64,000 nt of DNA from Hymenoscyphus infarciens (Eukaryota; Ascomycota; Leotiomycetes; Helotiales; Helotiaceae), in NCBI GenBank assembly GCA_001414345.1, contig LLCB01000183.1, positions 1 through 64,000 of the forward strand, read 5' to 3'. The translations under genes and the position numbers were made by a program. Positions 47,780-59,058 of the stretch are shown in pieces; the stretch's first letter is position 1; the number at the start of each line of letters is the position of its first letter. The notes beneath the pieces are model-generated. The model was not told where the DNA came from, made no database searches, and worked only from the letters and a program-made list of their open reading frames with translations.

Positions 47780-48373
47780 TCATTCATCAAGCACGAAAGT
47801 GACCTCCAGATATCCTCTATTATCAGAAGAAGACACAACTCTCAGTTTTCTCACCGTGAAGGGATCTCCCCATCTAGAGCCTTCAACTCGCACCTGATCG
47901 TCTTCAAGAATTACCGTTCTGGTCCTGGCGCCCCATGGCTCCCCGTGCTCCTCAGTAAAATAAATGGTGGAGATGATTGCCAAGCCATAGATTTTGTACT
48001 TGCTTTGTGCGGGATTTGGACTCAGTTTTCCGTTTATCATTCTCAAGAGAACTGGTCTGATGTCTGCGGTTTCCACTTTTTGAGTTCGTGTGTTGATGAT
48101 AATAGCGAGTTCACCGATACTGACCCATGGGGCTACAGGCTGTTCATCTGGCTGGCTGCTTTTGTGGATGAAGTGGGTTGTGAGGTAACGTAGTTGAAGA
48201 TGTGTAGATGGGATTTGGAATTGAACCTCGCCTTGAGATTGGCTTGGGCCAGGGTCAGAATTTGTGTTAACCCTTCCGGTAGAGGTTTTGAGCGAGTGTT
48301 TCTTCATCCTGGAAGTTGGATTGTTCAGAATCAAGGTGAGTCTTTCTGGTGTCGAGAGCAAATGCCTTACCAC
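47780..48373 (-). CDS. Hypothetical protein, uncertain
   Basis: An open frame of 197 codons. No family recognised. Internal part looks protein-like (APWVSIGELAIIINTRTQKV, then KYKIYGLAIISTIYFTEEHG and VRKLRVVSSSDNRGYLEVTF), with alternating hydrophobic beta-like patterns, which is why I list it. The N-terminal third is low in hydrophobic content and may not be translated. It has no neighbours in the same orientation that help. It may be a relic; there is no splice evidence either way. Confidence 0.35.
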   Translation of the reverse strand: MVRHLLSTPERLTLILNNPTSRMKKHSLKTSTGRVNTNSDPGPSQSQGEVQFQIPSTHLQLRYLTTHFIHKSSQPDEQPVAPWVSIGELAIIINTRTQKVETADIRPVLLRMINGKLSPNPAQSKYKIYGLAIISTIYFTEEHGEPWGARTRTVILEDDQVRVEGSRWGDPFTVRKLRVVSSSDNRGYLEVTFVLDE

Positions 48374-49049
48374 TGGATGGCCAATTAAGGAAGGGCTGGG
48401 CTTTTATGGTACTGGTATAACATGAATGCTTGAAACTGATCACGCTTCTTTGCTATCACAACCACGCATTACGTTTCAAGAAGGTAACTTGTGATATATC
48501 CAGCCGGTAATTACAAGTGATTATGTTTATCCAGCTGGCAAACTTGAAAAAGTAACGTGCTAGATATTCGAACGTCCACCTCGGATGGGGGAGAGGGTTT
48601 TGAGGACTCTTGAAGTTAGGCCATTCCAATGTAAACACTTTCATGATTTCAACTTAATGAATATGTTTGGATGTTGTATAAGCTGCCCGCCGTCTGTTAC
48701 CTTATATTTTTTCATTGTTTGTGTTTTCTATTTTCAATCAATTTACCACCACTAAAAGCATCAAACTCACTTTTTTCTCAAATGTACTTTGTGGAAAGCA
48801 CCATACTGGTCGAATATACAATATGATATATCCCTTTAAGTACAAGTAAACAAGGTAAGCGAGCCACCTCGTCTGGGGAAACTTGGAAATCATTGTTGTA
48901 AATTGATTAATTGTACATGCGACTCGCCCACTAGCGCCATAGTTACATTTTTTATCTCCAAATTTCCCCTCAACCCCTCTTTCTCTTCACGTTTTCTATG
49001 CCGTATTGAATATCCAGGTATCCCATCGTACTAGTGCGAGCTAAAGCTC
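48374..49049. other. Intergenic region
   Basis: No gene, repeat or RNA recognised. Confidence 0.35.
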
Positions 49050-49484
49050 TCAAGCGAGCCTTGGTTTGTTCTTTCGCCCATTAAAACCCTCCAGCTTCTT
49101 CCGAAAAGCAGGAGTTTTGTAACAGATAGAGTTTTTACTATTTGTATCAAATGACATCCCCAGACTCTCCGCGTTGCATAAAATCGCAGTCTCCAGAACC
49201 TTGTAAGTGAAATCTCTCTCGGGTTTCCGTTGCGCATTTTGACCATGGAAGTTGGCATCTGACATGTTATCCAGGAGCAGCTTGAGGTTCTCCCTGATGT
49301 CATTTATTTTGGCTTTGTTTCAATCTACTGTTGTAGAAATCTCGGCGGTATTAAGCCACACAAACGGATAGGGGTAGTTTTTGCTATCTTTTCCGTGAAG
49401 AGTGTACCGAACGGGGATGTGACCGACCTCTTGTTTGATGGTTTGCGTCTGACCATGAACTGGAAGGTTCGTTGAATTCCTCAT
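49050..49484 (-). pseudogene. Minus-strand gene fragment with an in-frame stop
   Basis: Starting at the ATG at 49484, the frame reads protein-like text including VGHIPVRYTLHGKDSKNYPY and FVWLNTAEISTTVD, then a TGA at 49320-49322. It continues in the same frame (NKAKINDIRENLKLLLDNMS, KPERDFTYKVLETAILCNAE, CYKTPAFRKKLEGF) to a stop at 49050. The TGA could be a former TGG changed by one G-to-A step. Family not recognised. Confidence 0.45.
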
Positions 49485-51757
49485 TTTGCAGTGAGGTCGG
49501 AGGATGGCTGGTTAACTTCTTCCCTTTTTGGACTTGACGAGGTAGGATTTGGAAGTGGTGGTTTTGACGTGTTGGCAAGTCGAAATAAAACATTCGGTCT
49601 CACTAAAGCTGAATTTGAGGTGATACCCTAAGTGCAGCGTCTTATCTATATAAACCGGGAGCGCAGTTGGTGAGAAAGATCAGTTTGGTTCCACCGGAGC
49701 GAATGACACAACAACAAACTGAGTGTCCTTCCTCCCGTGATGCTTCCAGCTGCTACCATTCTGGCATTGAGTGAATTTGTGGGTATGATGAGAACTTGAA
49801 ATTGAAACTTGTCTCGCAGATTTTGCTACTCAAACTTGGCCTCATGATTGATTTCATTTTCATCACCGTTGATAATCTAAAGCTAAAGAACTGGCGATAA
49901 TCGATTATCTAAAATATCAGGTGACTTTGAGAGTGCAGAAGGCGTCTTTAATCTCTAGGCATTGAGCCCAGCCCATTCTCAGTATTCTTGAACCAAAAAC
50001 ATCATCATTCTTCCTTTTCGAACAAATGTCTGGCTTCGAGCAAAGAGCGCACTTTGACATATCTAGCCTGAGGAATTTCGACAGTCGGCTCCCTTCGAAG
50101 AAATTAACAGAGTTAGAGCAACTTCCATCCATTTCTGATTTTGAAAATTTCTCTAGGCGTTTATCTTGAACGTGGAGGGCCCCCCCTAGGGCGCTGCAGC
50201 TAGCTGCCTCAACTTGGCCTAGTTGTAGCATAAATCTGCCTATCCTCTCTAGGGTGCAGGTTTACCGTTGGGAAAAGTGGAGAAATTCCAATATTGTGAC
50301 CGCTACAGTTAACTCAAACCCTATTTGAAAAACCTCGCTTGGATTAGGACCATGGGCGAGCCACGCGTTGGTAAATTTGGTTCGAATGGCGCTTAGCTAT
50401 TGGATGGGAAAATTCCCTGTGTTACTCAAAGTTTTGCTATTTTGCACGTTAAGGATTATATTGTGGTTTGCAGCCCCTGTACCACCATTTGAGTCAACGC
50501 ATTCACCTGGCCTCGCGATCCCCGTGCGACGTTGTTCAATTCCAGTGTGGCCCTCAAGAGGAAGCCGTCACCGACATCAAACGCGGGGGGTCGCCAGTTA
50601 GGCTGGTCTTATGTACGACATTATTAAGTGGTTTGATGATTAATACCTGCTTTTACAGTTGTATATCCTATAATTTCTTATTAGTATTCCCACCGAGACT
50701 GTTGGTATGCTAAGGGTTTTTTTAAACAGAAAGCAAGAGAAAGTTTATCCATAAGTGGCTCTCGCTTAGCTGAGAGGAGGCTGAGTCTCACACGTCAGTA
50801 TCTATTCTCGGTGTTTTTCAGCACAACAATATCTTCAAATGTTGGATGACATAGAAATAATTCTCGTTGTCTTGTCAAAATGGGTATTATCAAGTCATGA
50901 CAAAGAGAGAGCATGCAAATTAAGAGGAGCTTCCAGGTCATCGTAAATCTCTGGTTACTTACCAAATTATCATGGAACACCAGGCATATGTTTGGAAACG
51001 TTCTCACAGTTCGCGCTAAAGATAAACATCCGCTGGTCTCTAAAAGCCCTTTCCAACTTTTGACATAATTTCACCAAGTGAGTCATATGGGCTAGCTTCA
51101 AATTTGTATTTTCATATGCCGTTTCTTTTGCCGTGGGGCTCTCCAAAAATGGCCAACGAAGATTTCTCACACCATAAAGAATATGCAAGTCCCTTTCTAG
51201 TGTTGTGGTACTAGCTCTGTCACCACTAATACTCCGTAACATTGCTTAAGGTTGGGGGACTGCAACGTCTAATACCATCACCTTCCGTTTTGTAAATCCT
51301 ACATCGCAAGAAAGAAGTTAGGAGAAATCCAATTTAAACAAAAAACTCTCTTGTGCTTTGAACATTCTTGTGATGAGCAGTCGTTGGTACAACCCAGTAT
51401 GATTTTGATGGATAGGTCTCGTGCGAGCCTAGCTTTGATTCACAAAAACCGGGTCTAATAGTATACTTCGCCATGTTTCAAACGATGCGTTTGCTGGTCG
51501 ATATACTTAGTTAATCTGTAAAAATGAGTCTCGCGAGTAACTTTGAGCCTGGCCTTGTGGAATTCGCTCAATCCGAGGCTTGATACTTTGTCAAACATGC
51601 TTTTGAGTTTGGGGTGAAATGCTTTATTGTGTTTGAAGGTATGCTCCTCCTAAAGCACCTCTATTTAAGACCTTAGGGCTCAGCTCCCCTTATCCAAGAG
51701 CTCGCTAGCCAAAACTCTCAACAAAACCATAGTTTCTCATCCGGCCACATAAAACGC
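49485..51757. other. Gene-poor region with coding-like minus-strand traces
   Basis: No complete gene. Short minus-strand frames at 49917-50231 and 50970-51242 (for example containing ERDLHILYGVRNLRWPFLES) look protein-like but lack starts, splice joins or domains. They may be parts of one degraded minus-strand gene that extends across the retroelement at 51.76-53.21 kb. Confidence 0.35.
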
Positions 51758-51932
51758 TGTTGCGGGAAGGACACGTGACCACACTAGTGGACCTGTATAT
51801 AGCTACGAGAGTGCTCCGCACTCTCCTCTTCTCTTTAGACGTTTATTACTACACTATATAAGAGATTACTTTTACGTATTTCACCGGGCCTAGCTATAAG
51901 CTCCTGATCTGTGATCTGTCTCTTATGCTATA
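51758..51932. repeat. 5' LTR of the TRIM element
   Basis: 175 bp, partner of 53035-53209. Contains GAGAGTGCTCCGCACTCTC, an inverted-repeat hairpin, in both copies. It is followed immediately by TAGTAGTAAT as in the Copia-like element. Confidence 0.9.
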
Positions 51933-52067
51933 TAGTAGTAATGCTCTAAAATCTAGTAACCCCTTTAAATCGACCCCGCTTACTAAAACCACTTCTACAT
52001 CGTCCTCTCCCTCTCTTGTCTGTTCCCCACTCTTGAAAATCGCCTTCCGCTAAACTACATTGTAACC

Positions 52068-52170
52068 GATACCCCTCTCTCTCTCTCGTCCTCTCCCTCT
52101 CTCGTCCTCTCCCTCTCTCGTCCTCTCCCTCTCTCGTTCTCTCCCTCTCTCGTCCTCTCCCTCTCTTGTC
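52068..52170. repeat. CT-rich 16-bp minisatellite inside the TRIM
   Basis: About six tandem copies of CTCTCGTCCTCTCCCT with few changes. Confidence 0.85.
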
Positions 52171-53034
52171 TGCTTCCTAATCTTATAATTCGAATACTTG
52201 ATTGGAATCTAGCTATTAGTATGTACGCTGTCTAGTAATAAGTACAACCGTCTCCTAGATCTCTAGTAGGTTAGTGAGAAAGACGAAGGATATCCTCTTC
52301 CCTCTACGACCTTTTAAGTAACCCCTCTTTGATCTCTCAACACACACACACTCTCAACTCATACACACTCTTCGACCTCTTCGATCTTTCGAGTATACCC
52401 TCTTCGATATCTCAAGTCCCGAGTCCTCGATCCTCTATCCGAGTCCTCGATTCTCTTTTCAGCCCTATCCACTTACGCCTCCGCCTCGATGTCGACCTCT
52501 AAGACTTGGTTTTATCTCCTCTCCTCTCCTCTTTTAGCATTCCTTACGTTACTACAGTAACAGCTGTCTTAATAACCTTGCTACCTACTCCTCGATAAGT
52601 TCGTACGTCTACTAACCGTACATCTAGTAACATCTTACTAAATTCTTACTCCTTATATCAATACACCCCTCTAAGACGTAGTATAGGCCAGGAACACACA
52701 CCAGTATTACACACGGTTTAAAGCGCTCTTAAACATCTTAAAGGAAAGGAAGGGAAGGAACACTATTATATACAACGCTAGCTAGGGTATACGATCCTTA
52801 AAGCTAGCTATAACTTAGAGGGAACTTACTTATAGCTAGAAGTCAAGTAATATTATAGCTTAACAGGACGTGGCTATATAGACGCTAGCTAAGGTGTGCG
52901 ACCTCTAAAGCTAGCTATAACTTAGAGGAAGCTTACTTAAGGACTAGAAGACGAGTTATAGCCTTATTTATTTCTTTCTTTTCTTTCTTTTGCCTTTTTA
53001 GGTCTTCAGAGCCGACCTTTCTTTTAGACAGGCA

Positions 53035-53209
53035 TGTTACAGGAAGGACACGTAACTACACTAGTAGACCTATATATAGCTACGAGAGTGCTCCGCACTC
53101 TCCTCTTCTCTTCAGACGTTTATTACCACACCACATAAGAGATTACTTTCACGTATTTCACCGGGCCCAGCCATAAGCTCCTGATCTGTAATCTGTCCCT
53201 TATGCTACA
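53035..53209. repeat. 3' LTR of the TRIM element
   Basis: 175 bp with intact TG..CA termini, followed by the target duplication aacgc at 53210-53214. Confidence 0.9.
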
Positions 53210-53214
53210 AACGC

Positions 53215-55126
53215 TTAATTCTCTCTAACATCTCCTCGCTATGAATGGGACTTGGGTTACCTAAGAAAAACGACCCTCCGTGAGTCGCATTGCAGCCGCT
53301 TACGTTGCAACACTTCAAGGTAAACTGGCCCCGTGGTGGTCTTTGACGAGTTTCAAGAGTGTTGCTCAGCTGTCACTGGTTTTGACGTATTCCCCCTCAA
53401 GGTTGATAGGAAACTCAACTGCATCAAACCCAATGAAAGCTTCGGATTTATCGACGACTCTACAGGTGAAGCGCGCGCGCGGATTTGATTGAATTTGCCG
53501 AAAGTCGTAGTTGTATTTTGTACCCGGTCTGGACTTAACTGAGCTTTATTCGCCGGGTCAATGGCCTTGGCCATTTTGGAAGGGAGTTTCAATTCATAGA
53601 GTTCTTTTTTTTGTTTCTGGTTCCTTTCGCTGGAGATGGCCGGCGTTGGAGCTCTAGAGCGTTGAAATGGCGAAAGCTGATCCAGTGGTACTTGCCCGTT
53701 GACAGTCCAACTTCGTGAAACCTCTCGTAGTGCCGTGTACTCAATACCTTCATCGTGCTGTTTCGGAAGTGTCGTTTAGACTCAGATTGTCATGAACCAT
53801 TATAATTGACCTCCCAGATTTAAGGGTTTGTTGTATTTAGCTTGTGAGCAAAGACTCAGAGTGACTGGAAGACCCTACCGCCAATATCTAGCACATAGTG
53901 AGCCAAAAACGGAGCAGACTATTTTAGCTTCACTCGCCCACAAAATCTTCAGCAGACGGAGCAAAACCCACGGGGGAACTTCAGCCATGCAATACCATAA
54001 TATCGACCTCTATATTGTCCTCCAGAGAAACGAGTGGAGAATGAGCACTTTTATACCGGTATCTGCGATTCTGCTGAACTCAACGCGAAAAAAAAATTCA
54101 GTCGTTATCGAAAGACGATCGCTGCAAGTAGCCTTAAATGTGAGACAACGCAAAAGAAGAATCCAATACCCCGGTCCAGTATTAGATCCTATTATTATAT
54201 TATCTTATCTAAATAGGATTATATACCTCGTAGAATAATACTCCGCAAAACCTCTTATTGACAATTGTCTAATGAATATGTATATTACTGTCTTACTTAG
54301 AATCAAAATAGAAATATAATTCCATAGAAAACTAAAGAGATTATATGTATTATAAACAACTTAAGAAACTATTACCATGTTTAGTAAACTCCTATAGTAA
54401 ATTCTTTTTCTTTAAATAGTTGAAAAAGTAAAGTTCTTTGAAGGATTTAGTATAACGGTATAATTTAGTTATATATAAGCATTAATAGGTTTATTTGTAA
54501 CAAGAACTTTTTCTTTCTATTATCTTAAAAAGATAGAATAAGCAAACTTCAAACAGATACTTATGGTCTAAACATATATTTTATAACTGGAATTCCTTTC
54601 TTCAGATGTGTCAGTTGTTCTATAAACTACGAAAAAGCCTGATCAACAACATCGCTTAATTCACTGTTGAAAAATCTCGCTTAACCACACCGCCTTCCTT
54701 TCAAAGCGGAAACTCCAACCAATTGCCACTTCCCATTTGCTCAACCAGGCATTTTTAAGAGAGATATTTTAGCTTAAGCTTAGCGCGCAATCGGATCGGA
54801 AAAAGTAATGTTCCTTCCCTCCACGGTAGAGTTTTTAACGCGTCTTCCTCAACACAAAAAATTCTCTTCCCTTCCTTGTCGTCAACAGTTTTCTCACCTG
54901 CGCCCCTCTCTCTCACTTGCACCACCATTTCACGCGCTTGATCTCTGTTGCCCTCTCTTGCTCTCCTCCTCGTCCTCTTGCGTAAGTCTTTCTCTTAAAG
55001 CCCTTGATATCTCGCTTGCCTAGAACCCCCCCCCCCCCCCCCCAAAACACGAACATACCCTCACATATCTTCATTTACTGTGTCCTAATGCGCTGTACTG
55101 TTTGCTAACCACCGGAGAATAGCACA
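53215..55126. other. Region between the TRIM and the 55.1-kb gene
   Basis: The first 600 bp contain an open minus-strand frame (about 53353-53760) with protein-like text such as EYTALREVSRSWTVNGQVPL but no recognised domain; it may be a relic. 54180-54560 is AT-rich. The last 150 bp are the 5' leader of the next gene: a leader intron is likely from GTAAGT at 54982 to AG at 55122, with a GCTAAC branch site, and it contains a run of 18 C at 55026-55043. Confidence 0.45.
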
Positions 55127-55764
55127 ATGTCTTACGCCCCCCCTCAACAACAACAACTCCTTCTCTTTTACGAGACCCTCCCCCCGCGCGCGACCCACGT
55201 CCGCTCTCTCAACCTCCGCCTGGTCGCAAGCCAGAGAATCGTCCCCGACCAGGGATTGATTGTCTCGATTCCTTTCGGCGTGCCTGGCACCACCACGGCC
55301 CAAGAGGTCAGAAAATCTTGCGTTCGCTTTGGAAGCAACGCGTTGATTGCCCAGGGCGTATGTTTATCCCTCTATTTCCCAGCCTCTAGTACCCATTTCC
55401 CATCTTCTTGGACATAAACAATGAGCAAATGCTAATGGACGATTCTCATCAGTGGAGAGCCAACAACATCCTCCGCCTCGAGGAGCCCACGGCGCTCTTC
55501 ACCAGCGGCCGTGTCACCAAGATTCGGAACTGGGATGGGTCCCGTGTCTCCGGCATGCTGGAGGAGCTAATCGCCTCGGGTGGTACGCTGGAGTTTGGTC
55601 TCTCTGTGGAGAACCACAGTATCCTCCGTCCCGATGGCACCCTTGGTCCCCCCTTCGCTGGTCCTCCCTCCGCTGCCTTGGCTCCTGGCGCGGTTCCTTT
55701 GGTGCTCGGTGGTGGTGGCTCTGCTGGTCCGGTTTCTGGTGCTGGTGTTGGTGGAAGTGGCTAG
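55127..55764 (+). CDS. Small hypothetical protein
   Basis: Exons 55127-55357 and 55453-55764 (180 residues), 95-bp intron (GTATGT, GCTAAT branch, CATCAG), joining IAQG to WRANNILRLEEP in phase 0. Family not recognised. The core alternates hydrophobic and polar residues as in a small beta-rich domain (THVRSLNLRLVASQRIVPDQ, VRKSCVRFGSNALIAQG, TALFTSGRVTKIRNWDG). The C-terminal 45 residues are Gly/Ala/Pro/Val-rich and low complexity. High GC and G/C-ending codons contrast with nearby DNA and suggest good expression. The stop codon lies at the head of a 103-bp tandem repeat. Confidence 0.7.
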
Positions 55765-56063
55765 CCACCACTATAAATATTGTAAGTTAGGCTTGGGGGA
55801 GTGCTTCGGGCACTGTGGATGGTTGGGTGGTGGTTTTTCTGGTGCGAGTTTTGGTGAGAGTGGTTAGCCACCACTATAAATATTGTAAGTTAGGCTTGGG
55901 GGAGTGCTTCGGGCACTGTGGATGGTTGGGTAGTGGTTGTTCTGGTGCGGGTTTTGGTGAGAGTGGCTAGCCACCACTATAAATATTGTATGTTAGGCTT
56001 GGGGGAGTGCTTCGGGCGCTTTGGGTGGTTGGCTGGTGCTTTTGTCTGTGTTGTGGGAGTTTT
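55762..56063 (+). repeat. 103-bp tandem repeat spanning the stop codon and 3' region
   Basis: Nearly three copies with an exact 103-bp period: the block TAGCCACCACTATAAATATT occurs at 55762, 55865 and 55968. Each unit ends with a GGTTNTTCTGGTGCG.. GTTTTGGTGAGAGTGG stretch that resembles the last 40 bp of the coding region, so each unit repeats the end of the gene, its stop codon and the 3' flank. Confidence 0.9.
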
Positions 56064-57428
56064 TTTTGGGTGGGATGATACCCTGCCATTTATGGCTTGC
56101 GGCTGGGAGGAAATGAATGATACTGCACCTCCAAATCTTGAAATTTGCCAGTGATTCGTGATGACATTTCGTGATTGAGCTTGCCCTAAATTTGAAGAAG
56201 CAACCCTCAATCCTAAAGTGCCCTTTTCAAAGCTACTCGTCGTAACCTCTTTTAATAATCTCAAATATCTCGGCTACTTTTGAAAAGATTTTTGGGTAAA
56301 AGACTTTACTGGAGTTTCAAGTTTCAGATGTTTGTTTTCAAAGGTAAATATATTTGCAACCATTTCTTCAACTTCTGGATTTCTTCAGCGATCTTAGATA
56401 TCTATCTTGTCCAGCGGTTTTTACTCCAATAATAACTTTCAAGTTGTTCTTGTCAAGATTATTAAACACCGCAGTCTCCTTTCTATACTTTACTTTCATA
56501 TTTCAATAGAAAAACACCTTTCTCCAAAACACATTACTAGATTGTTAGTCCCATGTATTTAGTCTCAATATCCACATGTCTCTCTGCTGTCAAAAGATAA
56601 ACTCATGATTTCGTGGACTTCATCTTCATAGTTTAATATAGCCGATGTAGGGCTAATTAGACTTGCTAGTCAAACAATAGGAGGCTCGGAATTTTGAAAG
56701 ATAGTAACAACCCGGTGAAGCTATAAAGTAGATAGAACAGTTAACTCTGAAGATCGTGTATTTAATTCTGGATCACGCTAGAGACTTACGCTCCTCAATA
56801 CCGTGGTCTTTCAATTCCCGGGTTTCTATTCAAAATCCCAAACTTGATACTACACAGGGGAAATGCACAAGGCTAGTCATGTGCCACTTGTTCCCGACGC
56901 GAGTCCTATTATTGCAAACCCTCCTAGTTTTTTTTGAAAGTATCTCTCAGTGAATTCCAGTCAACTACAATACAACGGGACTTACTCTTAGTTTCAAAAA
57001 TTCTTACATTTGCAATTTTTTCATTTAAGCTGCCAGCGGAGGCTATAACAAGGCCCTGTCACGTGGACATGTCAAACTCCCGATCCATGTTTCTCGCTGG
57101 ATGCAATTTTTCCACCTGTGTGGTTTTAATGGGAAAAGAAGGCTGAAGCTATTTTCAACCAGTTCATCTTGGCTTTTAATTTCGAGGCGTGGTTGAGGTC
57201 GTCCCTTGACCAGACTGCTCCTTCCTATGAATGTTGACTTTGGCCTCAGGCAAACAACAACCAGCGTTGACAAGAAGGGAAGGCACGATCACCCAACCTA
57301 CCACCGCCCTGGTTAGTTCGACTTTTAACATTGAGGTCGTCCCTTCCATGACATGACCTCGTTCCATAATTTGACGAACCCGGGCAGCTTTAGACGAGAT
57401 GCTCAAGGTCACGACTCACTAAGGCCCA
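56064..57428. other. Intergenic region
   Basis: No convincing gene on either strand; a GAGGTCGTCCCTT motif recurs at about 57193 and 57330. No RNA gene recognised. Confidence 0.4.
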
Positions 57429-57430
57429 TA

Positions 57431-58130
57431 GGTCTACACAACGAATAGATGAATAAAATATTAATTATTCATCATAAATATTAAATAAATATATAGTATT
57501 CGAGCGATTATTCGAGCAATAAGAGCTTAAATGAATATATTACAAATAGTTTCTATTCAGTAAGCTTAATATCCGCCCCCTAGGTCTTAGTATAGAGGGT
57601 CTATATAAGTTGAATTTTACTCCCTTTTTATATATATATTTAAATATAACTAAACTATAAACTCACTTACTTTTAATTATTATTAATAGATTACTATCGT
57701 CTCTACTCTTTATCACTTATATTATATAAAATAGAGTATTATATTAAAGGGTATTATATAACACCTCACTTTCTAAAACATTATACACGTAACCTTTAAA
57801 CTAAGGTTTCGACGTTAAAAGGGTTAAAAGGCTCTACTCTTTTCACCTTATTTAATAATTTATCTACTTTTTTAGCCTAGAAACGCTCTAGCGTAGCCTA
57901 ATCGAGATAACAAAAGCGATTAAAGCAGATAATTTCAAGGGATTTTCATATATATTTAGATAAGTAGGAAACTATACCAAAAGGGTAGAGAATACAGAAT
58001 ATTCATGAATAAACAACTGCTATTTACACCCTAAACGCTCCTTATTCTTGAATAATTCAAAGGGTATTTGATCCGTAGAAAATCGTGAATATTCTAAATA
58101 TATTCCTAGCTTTTATTCGTTGTGTAGACC
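57431..58130. mobile_element. 700-bp TIR element with TA target duplication
   Basis: Ends GGTCTACACAACGAATA and the exact inverse TATTCGTTGTGTAGACC, flanked by TA on both sides (57429-57430 and 58131-58132). Interior AT-rich, without coding frame. A TA duplication suggests Tc1/mariner-type mobilisation, but the TIR sequence itself is not one I recognise. Confidence 0.8.
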
Positions 58131-58931
58131 TAACTAAGGAAGAGTGCGCGCCAGGAATTTAAGCTTACGGTTTCTTGAAAGGCTGGTATTTTGTTGGCTC
58201 ATTTTTGCGTGTCCATTAGAGGGTGTAGGTGTTCGGCACCGGGGGCCAGGAGCCTTTTTGAAGAAATAGATCTCGCAAATGATTTCGGACGAGGAGAAGA
58301 GTTTAGGTACGTTCCTAGGCCAATATATTTCTGGGCCCAATGAACGCCCATATCCAGTGTTTTGGCTTTCCCCGCCTTGGTTAGCCTAGCACTCCGGAGA
58401 GGATAGGCTACCCCTCTCTATTAGGAAAGGAGAGGATAGGCTAATTTCACTTATAGGCTAGGCTGAATTAGGTAGGAGAGATGCTAAATTTGGATAGGAG
58501 AGGTAAGGAAGACTAAAAGAGGGGGCTAGGTAAGGAGAGGTGCTAGAGAGGATAGGATAGAATAGGAAGTATATAAGTAAAAAACATTAAAATAAGCAAA
58601 AAGTAATAAAAAGTACTAATATTATAGACTAATTTAAGAAGTATCAAAAATAATAATATTATTAAAGCTGCTAAAAGACGAGATATTATTATCCTAGTAG
58701 ATTAGTAACGACCTAATTCTCTTTATTCTGCCACTTGCCTTCTAAGTCCTTTTCTCTCCACTTCTCTTATAACTTTCGGTCTATAATAATCCACGCTCAG
58801 AGGCACTAAGTTGCCTCTATTATATTAGGAACTGGTTAAGGCTTAAATACGAAGGCTTATAGGAGTAAATAGCACTAAATTAAGTGCTCTACTAGGTACT
58901 TAATTTACTATAGTAAAACCCCTGTTTTTAG

Positions 58932-59028
58932 GTACTCTCCCTCCCTCTTAATTGTCTATAGACGCATAGACATTTTCATAGCTAAAATGTCTATGCGTCT
59001 ATAGATAATTAAGAGGGGGGGAGAGTAC
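58932..59028. repeat. Long hairpin (45-nt arms) inside the hAT-type element
   Basis: Arm 58932-58976 and arm 58984-59028 are inverse with about two mismatches, separated by only 7 nt. Shared core GTCTATAGACGCATAGACAT. Would fold into a near-perfect hairpin in DNA or RNA. Confidence 0.85.
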
Positions 59029-59058
59029 TGATTAGAGACTAATATTATATGCTTTTCT

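Larger units (their letters stand above)
51758..53209. mobile_element. TRIM-type mini LTR retroelement with target duplication
   Basis: Two 175-bp LTRs (51758-51932, 53035-53209) in direct orientation, TGTTGCGGG/TGTTACAGG at the start and TATGCTATA/TATGCTACA at the end. The element is flanked by the 5-bp duplication aacgc (51753-51757 and 53210-53214). The interior is 1102 bp without coding capacity, so it is a terminal-repeat retrotransposon in miniature, mobilised in trans if at all. It contains a CT-rich 16-bp minisatellite (about 52068-52170) and a roughly 75-bp internal direct duplication around GCTAGCTATAACTTAGAGG (about 52775-52850 and 52882-52955). LTR differences are mainly transitions. 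Confidence 0.92.

Noticed and set aside
50340..50400. GGTTCGAA box resembling a tRNA B box
   Set aside because: No matching A box or acceptor-stem pairing at the right distance; no cloverleaf can be drawn.
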